Assembly: GCA_016756695.1 (NCBI GenBank)
Contig: CP066701.1
Span: 676,001 to 740,000 of the forward strand
Length of the DNA stretch: 64,000 bases
Source: Heyndrickxia sporothermodurans
GTDB taxonomy: Bacteria; Bacillota; Bacilli; Bacillales; Bacillaceae_C
Direction: 5' to 3'
Below the pieces are notes generated by a model. It ran no database searches. It was given only the letters and a program-made list of their open reading frames with translations, and was not told the origin of the DNA. Below are positions 36,893 to 46,717 of this stretch, piece by piece. The first letter of the stretch is position 1. Each line of letters opens with the position of its first letter. Both the position numbers and the translations under genes were made by a program.

Positions 36893-39570
36893 TATACAAC
36901 TGGATAGCTTTCTTTACTTGCATCAATGATCCACTCATATTGACGTAATTTAACTTCAAATAGTGATAGGGGATCGCGGAATTTTTCAGGGCTTGCTTTC
37001 ATTCTATTTAATGTTTTCACATTATTTTGGCGTGTAGCTTCGGTTTTCTTAACAGTTTCTTCAAGCTCAAGTAAAGGATTTTTAAAGAACATGGCAATAT
37101 CTCTTTCGATGGAAGTTTCAAATAGTTCAAATTGCATAAGAAACTTGTTTGTAATCGTATTTACTACTTCCTGATAATCCTCGTTTTCGATAAACTTTTT
37201 ATATTTATTATAAAGAATTGTTTTGTTTTGCTGCAGTGCCCCAAATAATTTTCCGGCACTTTTTAATATAACTTGGGACGGTGTATGCCTTAGTAAAATA
37301 TTTACCTTATCGATTCGGATACCGTTTTTCATTCTTTCCGCATCCCGTCTCCAATCATCAAGTACTTTCTCATCCGCAAATAGCTTTAATCTTTCCTCAC
37401 CATATAATGAGTTAAAGCCCTCACGCATTTCATCTAGGAACGTCTTACACTGATAAAATTCTTCACCTGCATAGGAAATCCATTGTTGAATCGAAGAATA
37501 AAAGTTTGGTAGGACCTGCTTTTCTACATGTAATTGAATCCGATTATTCATCTCTTCATTCAATTCAATATGGATTTTTCTAAAGTCACTATTTTCTTTA
37601 ATTAATTCGGAACTCCCCTTCAATAATGCAGGGATAGAATGCTTTAGCTCTTCTTTGATCTCATTTTTTATTGTTTGATAGGATTGTGTGATGTTTTCTA
37701 CTTTTTCTTTTTCCATATCTTGTAGTTGATGAATCGCTCCACCTAATTTAGTAGCCATTTCTTCTTCCCATTTAATCGATTCATCCAAATCATTTTCCAT
37801 TTTTTTACGTTGTTCTAAAATGTTTGACATTAATGCCCGTATAAAAGATAACATATTCGCTGTACGTACTTCTTCCACATTGATTGATTGGGTGATCGAT
37901 TTTATAAAGGTCGTTAAATCTGCCGTATCTGTAGATGTTAAGACTAGGGCATACGGGAATTTTGAACGGATTTCTTCTACAAGAATAGTTATTTCTTGTT
38001 CACTGTATATCTTTTCCACATCATTTATTACAAAATGTAATGGGGTATACGGCATTTGCTCGCTTAAATTAAATAAGTAGTCCCCATCATATTCACTCGG
38101 ATTAATCACTGCCAGAATAGCATCCGGTAAATAAATATGTTTCTTACCATTGCCCGGCATATATGACAATGTCACAGCACAATTGTTTAAAAGATCAGAT
38201 GGCAACTTAAAATCAATGATTGTTTCATCATGCATCGAAATTTTATGAAATTCCTCTAAATTGTCAATTTTACTTACGCCAGTATTTGTGATTTCGGAGA
38301 TGTCAATTGTATCTGCATCATCATACATAATGAATGAAGCAGATGGTGTTCCGAGACCATGGCCTCCAAGTGCTGTATTGATAAAATCAGCTTTTCCATT
38401 TTCCGTATTACCGGCAACTAACACATGATGAACGCGAAGATCGAGAAGTTTGCGGACCATCCAATGTAATGAATAACTAATTTGCACCTCTTGCGTTTCC
38501 GCCCATTTTAGTATAGTTTCAAATAAATGTACACTTTCCTCTAGAACATCCGTCTCATTTTTTGCATGTACAATAATATTTTCAGCTTCTTGAATGATCG
38601 ACTGATTGATGCTTGATGGAAAGATTTCTCCCCACGATAGCACAGCCGCTGAAGCAGCTAACGCATGTGTAGAATCAGCGATTTTTAGCCAATTTTCAAG
38701 ATGCTCTGGAATCATTAATGACAATTCTTTTAATAGAAGCTGCCCATTTAATAGCTCCGAATATGTTTCTGCAAATAAAGCAGATAATTCATGCCAATTT
38801 CCGTTTCGGCGATCCTCAATATTTATGAGGATATGATTAATCTCTTTTATCCAAGTTAGATAAACATCCCTTGTTTCATTTCGATAACTTTTCCATAGAG
38901 AGGAAACAAATGTTTCAAACAATCTTTGGTTTACTATATACAACGAAACTAATACTTTACTAAAATAGTTGGGTGCAAATCGGTTCGTTTTTCCTTCTTC
39001 ACTATAAGCAATTAACACTTCAAACCATTTTGGCGAATCTGTTCGTATTGCTTCGTTCACAGCTAGTTCTATTGCATTAGCCCAATCCTCCTGATCTTCA
39101 AAATATTCGCGTGCTATGTCTGTTAGGTCTTTGTAGTCAGGATTATAGGCGACAGCTTCCTTAATTGTTTCAACCGCTTTTTCCATGTTTCCTTGCACAG
39201 TATAAATTGAGAAAAGCTTAATCGATATTTCCGTCGTTAATATAGGGGAGTCAGAAACGATTGAACGGTATATTTCTTCGGCAGTGGGGTATAAGCCCAA
39301 TTCGAAATAAGCGTCTGCCATATTTTTTTTCGCCCATGGCTCTAATTCATTTTCGATATTTTCCCATTTAAAAATAGCAGATTCGAAGTCTTTGTTATGA
39401 AAATATACTTCTCCTTGTGCGAAACGAATATATGATAGTTCCGCCAGCTCATTCTGCTGTTCTGCTAAGTATGCTTCACCAAGAACCCGAATAGGATGTT
39501 CGAATTCATCCTCTTTCATAAATGTATTTTTATAATAAAGCTTATCAATTAATAACTCTTCAAAAGTCAT
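36892..39570 (-). CDS. TPR plus dynamin-like protein with degenerate P-loop
   Basis: The 892-aa cytoplasmic protein has TPR-type helical repeats at 40-180 (AQGEVYFHNKDFESAIFKWE and similar). A G-domain-like region (about 380-560) starts with HVLVAGNTENGKADFINTALGG. A long coiled-coil or stalk region follows (about 560-870). The arrangement resembles bacterial dynamin-like proteins, but the P-loop G387-NTEN-G392-K393-A394 has Ala where Ser/Thr binds magnesium, and the G3 region lacks a clear DxxG. It may bind nucleotide weakly or act as a scaffold. It is a single gene and its function is unknown. Confidence 0.65.
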   Translation of the reverse strand: MTFEELLIDKLYYKNTFMKEDEFEHPIRVLGEAYLAEQQNELAELSYIRFAQGEVYFHNKDFESAIFKWENIENELEPWAKKNMADAYFELGLYPTAEEIYRSIVSDSPILTTEISIKLFSIYTVQGNMEKAVETIKEAVAYNPDYKDLTDIAREYFEDQEDWANAIELAVNEAIRTDSPKWFEVLIAYSEEGKTNRFAPNYFSKVLVSLYIVNQRLFETFVSSLWKSYRNETRDVYLTWIKEINHILINIEDRRNGNWHELSALFAETYSELLNGQLLLKELSLMIPEHLENWLKIADSTHALAASAAVLSWGEIFPSSINQSIIQEAENIIVHAKNETDVLEESVHLFETILKWAETQEVQISYSLHWMVRKLLDLRVHHVLVAGNTENGKADFINTALGGHGLGTPSASFIMYDDADTIDISEITNTGVSKIDNLEEFHKISMHDETIIDFKLPSDLLNNCAVTLSYMPGNGKKHIYLPDAILAVINPSEYDGDYLFNLSEQMPYTPLHFVINDVEKIYSEQEITILVEEIRSKFPYALVLTSTDTADLTTFIKSITQSINVEEVRTANMLSFIRALMSNILEQRKKMENDLDESIKWEEEMATKLGGAIHQLQDMEKEKVENITQSYQTIKNEIKEELKHSIPALLKGSSELIKENSDFRKIHIELNEEMNNRIQLHVEKQVLPNFYSSIQQWISYAGEEFYQCKTFLDEMREGFNSLYGEERLKLFADEKVLDDWRRDAERMKNGIRIDKVNILLRHTPSQVILKSAGKLFGALQQNKTILYNKYKKFIENEDYQEVVNTITNKFLMQFELFETSIERDIAMFFKNPLLELEETVKKTEATRQNNVKTLNRMKASPEKFRDPLSLFEVKLRQYEWIIDASKESYPVV

Positions 39571-39810
39571 GTTATATCCTCCGATAATACATATTTACAT
39601 AACCAATTAATGCGACAGAATATGTAATTATGCTTCCCTTTTGTTACAGTATTAAAACTTTTCCTTTAAGCAGTAAAACCTCTATTTTAATAGTTTAACA
39701 AATGTATATTTGCAATAAATTTCATTTTACTTTCATTTTTGATACAGACACAAGGGACATAAGTAACACTTTTAATATAGCTGAATATTTGTACTACATA
39801 GTTTTATAAA

Positions 39811-39917
39811 GTTTTGACTGAGATATCGGAAATACGGGTGATGCAAGGAGAATCGATGTTGACTTATCGTAGGGAAAAGTGCTGAAGTTTTCTAGTCTAT
39901 AGGCGCTGGAGCTGGAC
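39811..39917. repeat. Dispersed repeat, copy 2 (truncated and diverged)
   Basis: Matches the last two thirds of copies 1 and 3 (GAATCGATGTTGACTTATCG, then TAGGGAAAAGT and TAGGCGCTGGAGCTGGAC). The 5' third is missing and there are several substitutions. It lies between two convergent-side terminators. Confidence 0.85.
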
Positions 39918-39967
39918 ATTGCAGGATACTTTGTATGACTGATGAAATAAAAAGTTTTTCTTTTAAA

Positions 39968-39991
39968 AAGCCCCTTTTTTAAAAGGGGCTT
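39968..39991 (-). terminator. Terminator of the subtilisin gene
   Basis: AAGCCCCTTTT/AAAAGGGGCTT stem, 12 bp past the stop. Confidence 0.85.
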
Positions 39992-40002
39992 GGAATCTTA
40001 CT

Positions 40003-41259
40003 TTATTTAACTCTAGGAAAGCCAAAACCTGACGCGTAATCATCGCCAACTGCAGCACCTATGCCTCCTTTTATGTCATATGCTTTTGCACGTTTTTGTA
40101 ACTCTGCACGTAATTGCGTATTACTAAGGCTTTTGTTAGCTGACCAAATTTTAGCTGCTAATCCAGATATATGAGGTGTTGCCATGGATGTTCCACTAAT
40201 TGTATTGTATCCTCCGTTAATCCATGTTGATTCGATACTTGCTCCTGGGGCTGAGACTTCAATATCTCTTTCTTGAATAATATAATCACCGGCTGTTGCA
40301 GGGTTTCCTCGTGAAGAAAAGTCGGCTACTCGATATGTTCCGTTTGATTGAACATTTTCAAGAGCAGCTACAGCGACTGCATTCACTAATGCACCTGGGT
40401 AACCTATTGTATTGCTTCCAGGACCACTATTACCAGCTGCCGCAATGACTAATACACCTTTCCCGTATGCATAATCAACTGCACTGGCTATTAGACTATC
40501 TTTTCCATTCGACCCTAACGACATTGAAATAATAACCTTTGCCCCAGTTCGAGTTTTCTCATCTGCTGCATGTCTGATGGCTGCTGCTATATCATCCGAA
40601 TACCCGGACCCGTTTGTTCCGAGCACCTTATATGCCCAGAGCTCTGCTTCTGGGGCAACTCCGAATACACCTAATTTATCTGAACCACCATTTGCCAAGA
40701 CAGTACCTGCCACATGTGTACCATGACCATTCCGATCCGTACACGTACCATTGACATACGTACTGCTTTGGGTAAAGTCCTTACATTGCTCAACATTTTG
40801 TGATAAATCAATATGTGTTTTTTCAACACCCGTATCAAGGACTGCTACTTTTATTCCATCCCCACCGGATGGGGATGTAAGATTATTATCATTATAAATA
40901 GCCTTTATTCCCCATGGAACTTGCTTACTTGGAACAGCGGTCGCTTTAATTGGTGCCTTAGATTGAATTTCTACCTTTTCTACTTTTTCAACAGTAATAT
41001 TTTTGTTTTTCTTAAGGGCTTCATATTGCTTGGCATTTACAGTAGTTGTAAACCCTTCCTTACCAAAATTGCGATGGACATCGTAATTATTTTGCAGTTT
41101 AACTTTCTCTGAACTAGCTCCTTGAATTAAGACACGATAAGAATCTTGAACCCCATTCTCTTTAACATCTGTTGTTTTCGCAGATGCTCCGCCTGAAAAC
41201 ATAGATAGGCCCATCGCTAAACTCAGTATTGCCGATCCTAACATTCTCCTTTTCTTCAT
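40003..41259 (-). CDS. Secreted subtilisin-family serine protease
   Basis: Preproenzyme of 418 aa. It has a signal peptide (1-27, ASA), an inhibitor-I9 propeptide (about 40-100, YRVLIQGAS to VEKVEKVEIQ), and the catalytic domain with Asp142 (AVLDTGVE), His179 (NGHGTHVAG), oxyanion Asn277 (AAAGNSGP) and Ser358 (SGTSMATPH). Cys159 and Cys173 could form a disulfide near the active site, as in thermostable Ak.1-type proteases. It is probably an extracellular degradative enzyme. A 400-bp divergent promoter region precedes it. No other protease gene is adjacent. Confidence 0.95.
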   Translation of the reverse strand: MKKRRMLGSAILSLAMGLSMFSGGASAKTTDVKENGVQDSYRVLIQGASSEKVKLQNNYDVHRNFGKEGFTTTVNAKQYEALKKNKNITVEKVEKVEIQSKAPIKATAVPSKQVPWGIKAIYNDNNLTSPSGGDGIKVAVLDTGVEKTHIDLSQNVEQCKDFTQSSTYVNGTCTDRNGHGTHVAGTVLANGGSDKLGVFGVAPEAELWAYKVLGTNGSGYSDDIAAAIRHAADEKTRTGAKVIISMSLGSNGKDSLIASAVDYAYGKGVLVIAAAGNSGPGSNTIGYPGALVNAVAVAALENVQSNGTYRVADFSSRGNPATAGDYIIQERDIEVSAPGASIESTWINGGYNTISGTSMATPHISGLAAKIWSANKSLSNTQLRAELQKRAKAYDIKGGIGAAVGDDYASGFGFPRVK

Positions 41260-41667
41260 TCTACTACTCCTCTCATAATTTAATTGTTTACCATGCTAAT
41301 CAGGATGTAAAATCAGTTTAATAGATTCAGAAAATTTAAACAATAGTCTTAAATAATCATAATTAATTCGTAAATCGAAGCGAAAATCTCTCTTTTCCAC
41401 CTATACCTACAGACTTTTGGAATTATCATTTCAATAAATTAATCTTCCTTATTTGTAATGTAATAAAAATGAAAAACTAAAGATTACTAACGCACTAGGA
41501 AAAACATCTTATTAAATAACCAAACAAGTTGATAGTTTGTTTAACAATGGATGAGGATCATTAAAAATAAGAAACTATTGATTAATAGGAACGAATTAGT
41601 GGTAAATCATCTTAAAGGAGCTTTTTAGAAGTAATGGTTTTCATAAAAAACTTAAGGAGATGAAAAA
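41260..41667. other. Divergent intergenic region, no gene
   Basis: About 400 AT-rich bases between the protease (minus) and the 120-aa gene (plus). They must hold both promoters, but no operator or structured RNA was recognised. Confidence 0.5.
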
Positions 41668-42030
41668 ATGGAGTCAAATAGCAGAACATATTATATCGAT
41701 ATAACCAATGGTGAAATTTTAGACACTCCGATTGAAACGAATCAACAATTTGAAATTACTGCTAACCAGAGAGAACTTACGCAGCTTAAAGAACTTTTCA
41801 AAAAGTTATACGCTGCTGATTTAGAAACGTATGCACGAGCCCATATTCCGTTTCTTGAATACCATCATGATTCTGAAAATCATAAATATGATCAAATTCT
41901 TACTGAAGTTTATCAAATGATCTATCAATTAGGGAATGAGGAAGCTCGTCAATATATTATTAAAAATGGAATATTGAATGATGATGATCCACATCTTGAC
42001 CAATCAAAGGGATTAGAGAACTTTAAGTAA
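41668..42030 (+). CDS. Conserved Bacillus protein of unknown function (120 aa)
   Basis: Small acidic cytoplasmic protein with AAGGAGA before ATG. Visible stretches are TYYIDITNGEI (an early beta hairpin), a central helix (LTQLKELFKKLYAADLETY), FLEYHHDSENHKYD and a C-terminal helix (QMIYQLGNEEARQYI). It resembles short conserved proteins of bacilli without an assigned role. There is no catalytic motif or membrane segment. Confidence 0.7.
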   Translation: MESNSRTYYIDITNGEILDTPIETNQQFEITANQRELTQLKELFKKLYAADLETYARAHIPFLEYHHDSENHKYDQILTEVYQMIYQLGNEEARQYIIKNGILNDDDPHLDQSKGLENFK

Positions 42031-42106
42031 AGGGGATTAATTCCTTCCCCTTTACTTCATGTTACATCATATCTATCTTCTACTTTCGTTTATTTGTTAT
42101 AAAGTA

Positions 42107-42337
42107 TTAATCCTCATCCTTAATATCCGGGTCTTCTGGAATCGGTTCTGAATTCCAATCTTCTACTAACTTTTTGTACTTTTCCATTTGTTCTAAATGC
42201 GTTTTAAATTGGTCCTTATAAATTAAGTATTGCTCCCCATCATGAACAAAGCGAATTTTACCTTGCAAAATGAGTTTTTCGATTGCAGCTTCTGACATGG
42301 ATAAGTAATCTGCAGTTTCCTTTATAGTTAAGTACAT
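42107..42337 (-). CDS. Excisionase-like helix-turn-helix protein
   Basis: 76-aa DNA-binding protein of the HTH_17/MerR-like excisionase type: MYLTIKETADYLSMSEAAIE forms the winged helix, followed by ILQGKIRFVHDGEQYLIYKD and an acidic tail. It begins 5 bp after the stop of the ABC exporter subunit, so it is the third gene of that operon and may regulate it. No phage or integrase gene is nearby, so the excisionase name is only structural. Confidence 0.82.
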   Translation of the reverse strand: MYLTIKETADYLSMSEAAIEKLILQGKIRFVHDGEQYLIYKDQFKTHLEQMEKYKKLVEDWNSEPIPEDPDIKDED

Positions 42338-42342
42338 TTTGA

Positions 42343-44133
42343 TTAAACTCCTTCAACATTTTTAAATTGATTAAAGAACATATTATAATACACCCCTCGT
42401 TTTCCAATTAATTCATCATGACTTCCTTTTTCAACAATTTCACCGTGGTCGATGACCATAATCGTATCAGCTTCACGAACTGTATTCAATCGATGGGCGA
42501 TGATAAAACTTGTTCTTCCATTCATTACTTTTAATAATGCATCTTGAATGTGAAGTTCAGTTCTCGTATCGATACTGCTTGTTGCTTCGTCCAAAATGAG
42601 GAGTGCGGGTCTTGCTAACATCACACGGGCAATAGCTAGTAATTGTCTTTGTCCTTGACTTAAATTTCCTCCGTTTTCAGAAAGCATTGTTTCATATTGA
42701 TTCGGCAGTTTTTTAATAAAGAGATCAGCATTCGCCATTCTCGCCGCTGCTATCACTTCTTCATCTGTTGCGTCTGGTTTTCCATATTTAATGTTTTCCT
42801 TAATCGTACCCGAGAATAAATACGTATCCTGTAATACGATTCCAAAACATTTTCGCAAACTATCTCTTGTATATTCCCTTATGTCTTTCCCATCAAGATA
42901 AATATGCCCTTCTGTTACATCATAAAAGCGTGTTAACAGGTTGACAATCGTCGTTTTCCCCGCTCCTGTTGGACCGACAAACGCCGTACTGCTGCCAATC
43001 TCTGCTTCGAACCTAACATTTTTTAAAATTGGAACATCGGGACGGTACCCAAACGATACATTTTCAAAATGGACATTCCCTTTCGGATTGGTTAGTGTGA
43101 TTGCTTCTGCTTGGTCTTCGATTTCCTCTTTTTCGTCTAAAATCTCGAATACACGCTCTGCACCTGCTACACCAGATTGAAGAACATTAAATATATTCGC
43201 TAAGTCGTTCAATGGTCTTCCAAATTGTCGAGAGTAAGTGAGAAAACTAGCAATGACACCAATGGTGATTAAGCTTTTCACAGCAAGAAGTCCACCAACA
43301 ATCGCAACAATAGCAAAACCTAAGTTACTAATTACATTCATAAGCGGCATTAAAAATCCCGACCATATTTGAGCTTTTAACCCGACTTGTTTTAATTTCG
43401 TGTTTACTTCTTCAAATTCTTCAATTGCTTTATCCTCATGGTTAAATGCTTTCACTACTTGAATCCCGGAGATCGTTTCTTCAATATGACCATTCAATTT
43501 TCCAAGTTGAATTTGTTGGTTTTTAAACAAAATTCGTGTTTTCTTAGCAATTGTCTTGGTAAGCAAGAAAACAAGAGGGACAGTAATTAAAGTTGCTAAA
43601 GTAAGAATAGGACTTAGAATGAGCATCATTATTAATGAACCAAGAAGCACGATTCCACCAGACATTAGCTGTGTCGTTGATTGCGAAATCGTATTACTTA
43701 CATTATCAATGTCATTTGAAAGCCGGCTCATCAGTTCGCCATGTGTACGCGTATCGAAAAAAGATACAGGAAGCTTTTGCAGCTTTTTAAATAATGAACT
43801 TCGAAGACGTTTGACGATCCGTTGAGAAACACCGGCCATTAACCAACTTTGTAAAAAAGTTAAAAATGCATCGGTAATATAGGCAAATAAAAGAACAAGA
43901 ACCAATACTTCGAGCAAATTAAAATCCACTTTTCCGCCAATCGTCATGGCATCAATCGATTTTCCGATAAGATACGGTGCAGACAAAGTAATGACCGAAT
44001 CGATTAGTATGAATAAGAAAATGATGGATAAAATTTTTCGCTCGTTTCCAAAGTAATGCCAAAGTCTTTTTAGTGTGCCTTTAAAATTTTTCGGTTTTAC
44101 AACAGGTCCGCCTCTTCCGCCATGACCTCTCAT
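42343..44133 (-). CDS. ABC exporter half-transporter, YfiC-like (5' frameshift)
   Basis: 596-aa fused permease-ATPase with six membrane helices (about 30-310), Walker A GPTGAGKTT, signature LSQGQRQ and ILDEATSSIDT. With the upstream YfiB-like subunit it should form a heterodimeric multidrug or lipid exporter. The start at 44133 (MRGHGGRGG) has GGAGG only 4 nt away. The frame continues upstream as IPFIPRPGGG, typical of the family N-terminus, and the natural start is probably ATG 44195 (MSARKENTVQQS) in another frame, so a one-base shift near 44,165 separates them. Internal initiation may rescue the protein. Confidence 0.85.
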   Translation of the reverse strand: MRGHGGRGGPVVKPKNFKGTLKRLWHYFGNERKILSIIFLFILIDSVITLSAPYLIGKSIDAMTIGGKVDFNLLEVLVLVLLFAYITDAFLTFLQSWLMAGVSQRIVKRLRSSLFKKLQKLPVSFFDTRTHGELMSRLSNDIDNVSNTISQSTTQLMSGGIVLLGSLIMMLILSPILTLATLITVPLVFLLTKTIAKKTRILFKNQQIQLGKLNGHIEETISGIQVVKAFNHEDKAIEEFEEVNTKLKQVGLKAQIWSGFLMPLMNVISNLGFAIVAIVGGLLAVKSLITIGVIASFLTYSRQFGRPLNDLANIFNVLQSGVAGAERVFEILDEKEEIEDQAEAITLTNPKGNVHFENVSFGYRPDVPILKNVRFEAEIGSSTAFVGPTGAGKTTIVNLLTRFYDVTEGHIYLDGKDIREYTRDSLRKCFGIVLQDTYLFSGTIKENIKYGKPDATDEEVIAAARMANADLFIKKLPNQYETMLSENGGNLSQGQRQLLAIARVMLARPALLILDEATSSIDTRTELHIQDALLKVMNGRTSFIIAHRLNTVREADTIMVIDHGEIVEKGSHDELIGKRGVYYNMFFNQFKNVEGV

Positions 44134-44196
44134 GCCACCTCCTGGTCGAGGAATAAATGGGATTGCTGTACAGTATTTTCTTTTCTCGCGGACATC

Positions 44197-45921
44197 CTAT
44201 TCCACCTCTTTCCCAATTTGTGACTTGTATATCTCTTGATACACCTTACAATCATTTAGTAGCTGTTCATGTGTTCCAATGCCCGCCATTTCTCCATCTT
44301 CTAAAACGATAATTTTATCGGCGTCCATAATTGAAGTAATTCTTTGGGCGATGATCAAACAAGTTAACCCGCTCGCATACTTTTTCAGGGACTCCTTTAA
44401 TTTCGATTCTGTCACCATATCAAGTGCGCTTGTACTATCATCAAGAATAAGAATTTCCGGTTGCTTCACTAACGCACGAGCGATAGACAGCCGTTGCTTT
44501 TGCCCGCCTGAAAAATTAACCCCGCCTTGTCCTAATTTTGTTTCATACTTTTCCGGAGATTCCATCACAAAGTCATGTGCTTGGGCCATTTTCGCGGCTC
44601 GTTCGATTTCCTCCATCGTGGCATCTTCTTTTCCCCATCGAATATTTTCAGTAACCGATCCCGTAAATAACGTTGTCTTTTGAGGTACAATGGCAATTTT
44701 TTCTCTTAATATCTTTGGATTTACTTGTTTAATATCCTCACCATTTACTTTAATTGTTCCTAATGTTGCATCGTAAAAACGTGGAATTAAACCGATTAAA
44801 CTTGATTTACCGGATCCTGTCGACCCAATAATCCCGATCGTTTCTCCAGGTAAGCATGAAAAGGTAAGATTTTTTAAAATCGGCTCCCCCTCCACCCCAT
44901 CATAGGAAAAGGTCACATTTTCGAAGTCAATTCGACCTTTTGAATGAAAGACTTGTCCCTCTTTACTCCAAGCCATATCATTTTTTTCATCAAATACTTC
45001 GCCAATTCTTGCCGCTGACGCTTTTGCTCGAACAAACATATTAAAGACCATCGAAATCATCATCAATGAAAAGAGAATCTGTGTCATATAATTCGTAAAC
45101 GCGATAACCGTCCCGGCTTGTAAACTGCCATTATCGACTCGGATTCCACCAATCCACAATACGGCAACAATACCAAGATTCACAACAAGCATAATAAGTG
45201 GACTAAAGATGGCCATCATACGAATCGCAGATGTTGATTTTTCTTGGAATTCATCATTCGCTTTACTAAATTTATTCACTTCAAAGTCAAACCGGTTAAA
45301 TGCTTTGACGACCCGTACACCCGACAAATACTCTCTCATTATGCCATTCACCTTATCCAGAGCTTTTTGAACTTTAATGAAAAAGGGAAAGCTTATTTTC
45401 ATATTTAAAATAATGATCAGAGCGACCATCGGTACAATGACCGCTAGAACGACTGATAGATGAATATTTAAGTGGGTCGCCATAATGAGACCCCCAATAC
45501 ATAAGAGGGGTGCCTTTACGAAGATTCGCATCAGTCCATTCACGAATACTTGGACTTGTGTCACATCGTTTGTTAAGCGGGTAACGAGTGATGCGCGATC
45601 AAATTTATCGATACTTTTAAATGAAAGAGTTTGGATTTTCCGAAAAAGATCCGAACGTAATTCTGAACCAAAATTTTGTGATACAATACCCGAAATAACA
45701 TTACGTGTTGATGCAGCTAATGCCCCCAATGCCGTAACCAATAACATGATTCCACCATATTTAAACACATAATCTAAATCTTTATTAGCTACACCGTTAT
45801 CGATAATCTTTGACATAATTGTCGGCTGCAGAAGGTCACTTACTGCTTCAATTGTAAGAAAGAGTACAGCTACACTAAAGGGCAACCAGTACTTTTTTAT
45901 GTATTTACTCAAAAATTTCAT
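44197..45921 (-). CDS. ABC exporter half-transporter, YfiB-like
   Basis: 574-aa permease-ATPase, the length of B. subtilis YfiB. It has six membrane helices in 15-300, Walker A GSTGSGKSS, signature FSGGQKQR and LILDDSTSALDM. In the last motif the catalytic-site glutamate of Walker B is Asp (DD rather than DE), as in the degenerate site of heterodimeric exporters such as BmrC/BmrD. It is the first gene of a three-gene operon. A hairpin (GAACTGC...GCAGTTC, 46,005-46,027) sits in its leader region. The substrate is unknown. Confidence 0.88.
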   Translation of the reverse strand: MKFLSKYIKKYWLPFSVAVLFLTIEAVSDLLQPTIMSKIIDNGVANKDLDYVFKYGGIMLLVTALGALAASTRNVISGIVSQNFGSELRSDLFRKIQTLSFKSIDKFDRASLVTRLTNDVTQVQVFVNGLMRIFVKAPLLCIGGLIMATHLNIHLSVVLAVIVPMVALIIILNMKISFPFFIKVQKALDKVNGIMREYLSGVRVVKAFNRFDFEVNKFSKANDEFQEKSTSAIRMMAIFSPLIMLVVNLGIVAVLWIGGIRVDNGSLQAGTVIAFTNYMTQILFSLMMISMVFNMFVRAKASAARIGEVFDEKNDMAWSKEGQVFHSKGRIDFENVTFSYDGVEGEPILKNLTFSCLPGETIGIIGSTGSGKSSLIGLIPRFYDATLGTIKVNGEDIKQVNPKILREKIAIVPQKTTLFTGSVTENIRWGKEDATMEEIERAAKMAQAHDFVMESPEKYETKLGQGGVNFSGGQKQRLSIARALVKQPEILILDDSTSALDMVTESKLKESLKKYASGLTCLIIAQRITSIMDADKIIVLEDGEMAGIGTHEQLLNDCKVYQEIYKSQIGKEVE

Positions 45922-46246
45922 CTATGTTCATCCTTGTATCCGATTTTTATATATTAAAAGATACCCCTTTCCTATTAATTAGTCACTAGTTTTCAATGAG
46001 AAAGAACTGCTCAAATTAGGCAGTTCATCCTATTCTGCTCTATTAAATGATAGATGCGCAGTTTATTGAAATCTTTTATTCCCCGCTTGTCGTTTTGCGT
46101 TTTCATTTAAAGGGATTCTTGGATTTTACCTAAAGCCTATTTCACCTTGTAATTTTTACCTTCCCCTTTCACGTATTCATACTTTTATTTTATAATAGTT
46201 AGAAATGAAATGGTTGTAAATCAAACATTTGAAGGGTGGTGTTCTT

Positions 46247-46336
46247 ATGGCAATGACGGTTTGTTTGCCAGAATCCGCAGCGTCTCATGCAAAGCCTAGT
46301 ATTAGAAAGGCGATCCTTTGCATGAGGTGGACGTAA
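46247..46336 (+). CDS. Possible 29-aa leader peptide
   Basis: ATG with AAGGGTGG about 8 nt upstream opens a 29-codon frame (starting MAMTVCLPESAASHAK). Its second half lies within two mutually exclusive stem-loops. This arrangement is that of a leader peptide controlling a downstream gene, here the CD3324-type gene at 46,427. There is no proof that it is translated. Confidence 0.35.
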   Translation: MAMTVCLPESAASHAKPSIRKAILCMRWT

Positions 46337-46383
46337 TATTTATTGATTCGCCTATCTACACTTTCTAATATTTTTGGCTTTGC
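46284..46383 (+). promoter_or_regulatory. Alternative stem-loops (attenuator candidate)
   Basis: Stem 1 is CTCATGCAAAG (46284-46294) with CTTTGCATGAG (46316-46326), perfect over 11 bp. Stem 2 is GCAAAGCC, TATTAGAAAG and GGCGA (46289-46313) with TCGCC, CTTTCTAATA and GGCTTTGC (46348-46383). They share the same 5' arm and cannot form together. Confidence 0.5.
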
Positions 46384-46426
46384 ACCTTACTTTTAATTAA
46401 TCAAAAAAGATAAGGGGCGGACCAAA

Positions 46427-46717
46427 ATGAAATATGTAAAAGCAAATACTGTTTTACCTGAAAGCTTGCTAGCAGAAATTCAAAAGTATGTTCAAGGTGA
46501 AACGATTTATATACCGAAGCCGGCTGCATCCTACCGAAAATGGGGAACGCAATCTGGTGGAAGAAAATTCATTGATGAAAGAAATAGTGAGATTAAAACC
46601 GCCTTTAAAAACGGCAGATCCATCCATCAATTAGCAGATGACTATTTTCTTTCCGTTGAAACGATCAAAAAAATTGTTTATTCAAGAAAAGCGGAAGCGC
46701 CTTGCTCATCGACGTAA
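46427..46717 (+). CDS. CD3324-family small DNA-binding-type protein with repeat-derived C-terminus
   Basis: 96-aa protein of the CD3324 family: it begins MKYVKANTVLPESLLAEIQK, with YVQGETIYIPK and a helix-turn-helix-like end (IHQLADDYFLSVETIKKIVY). Family members normally end at about residue 87. Here the last ten residues (KAEAPCSST and the stop) are encoded by the dispersed repeat at 46685, so the repeat inserted in the final codons and supplied a new stop. AAGGGGCGG precedes ATG. The function is unknown. Confidence 0.78.
   Translation: MKYVKANTVLPESLLAEIQKYVQGETIYIPKPAASYRKWGTQSGGRKFIDERNSEIKTAFKNGRSIHQLADDYFLSVETIKKIVYSRKAEAPCSST

Noticed and set aside
42107-42337. Prophage excisionase
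   Set aside because: The protein has the excisionase-type fold, but no integrase, att site or phage gene is nearby and it is the third gene of an ABC exporter operon.
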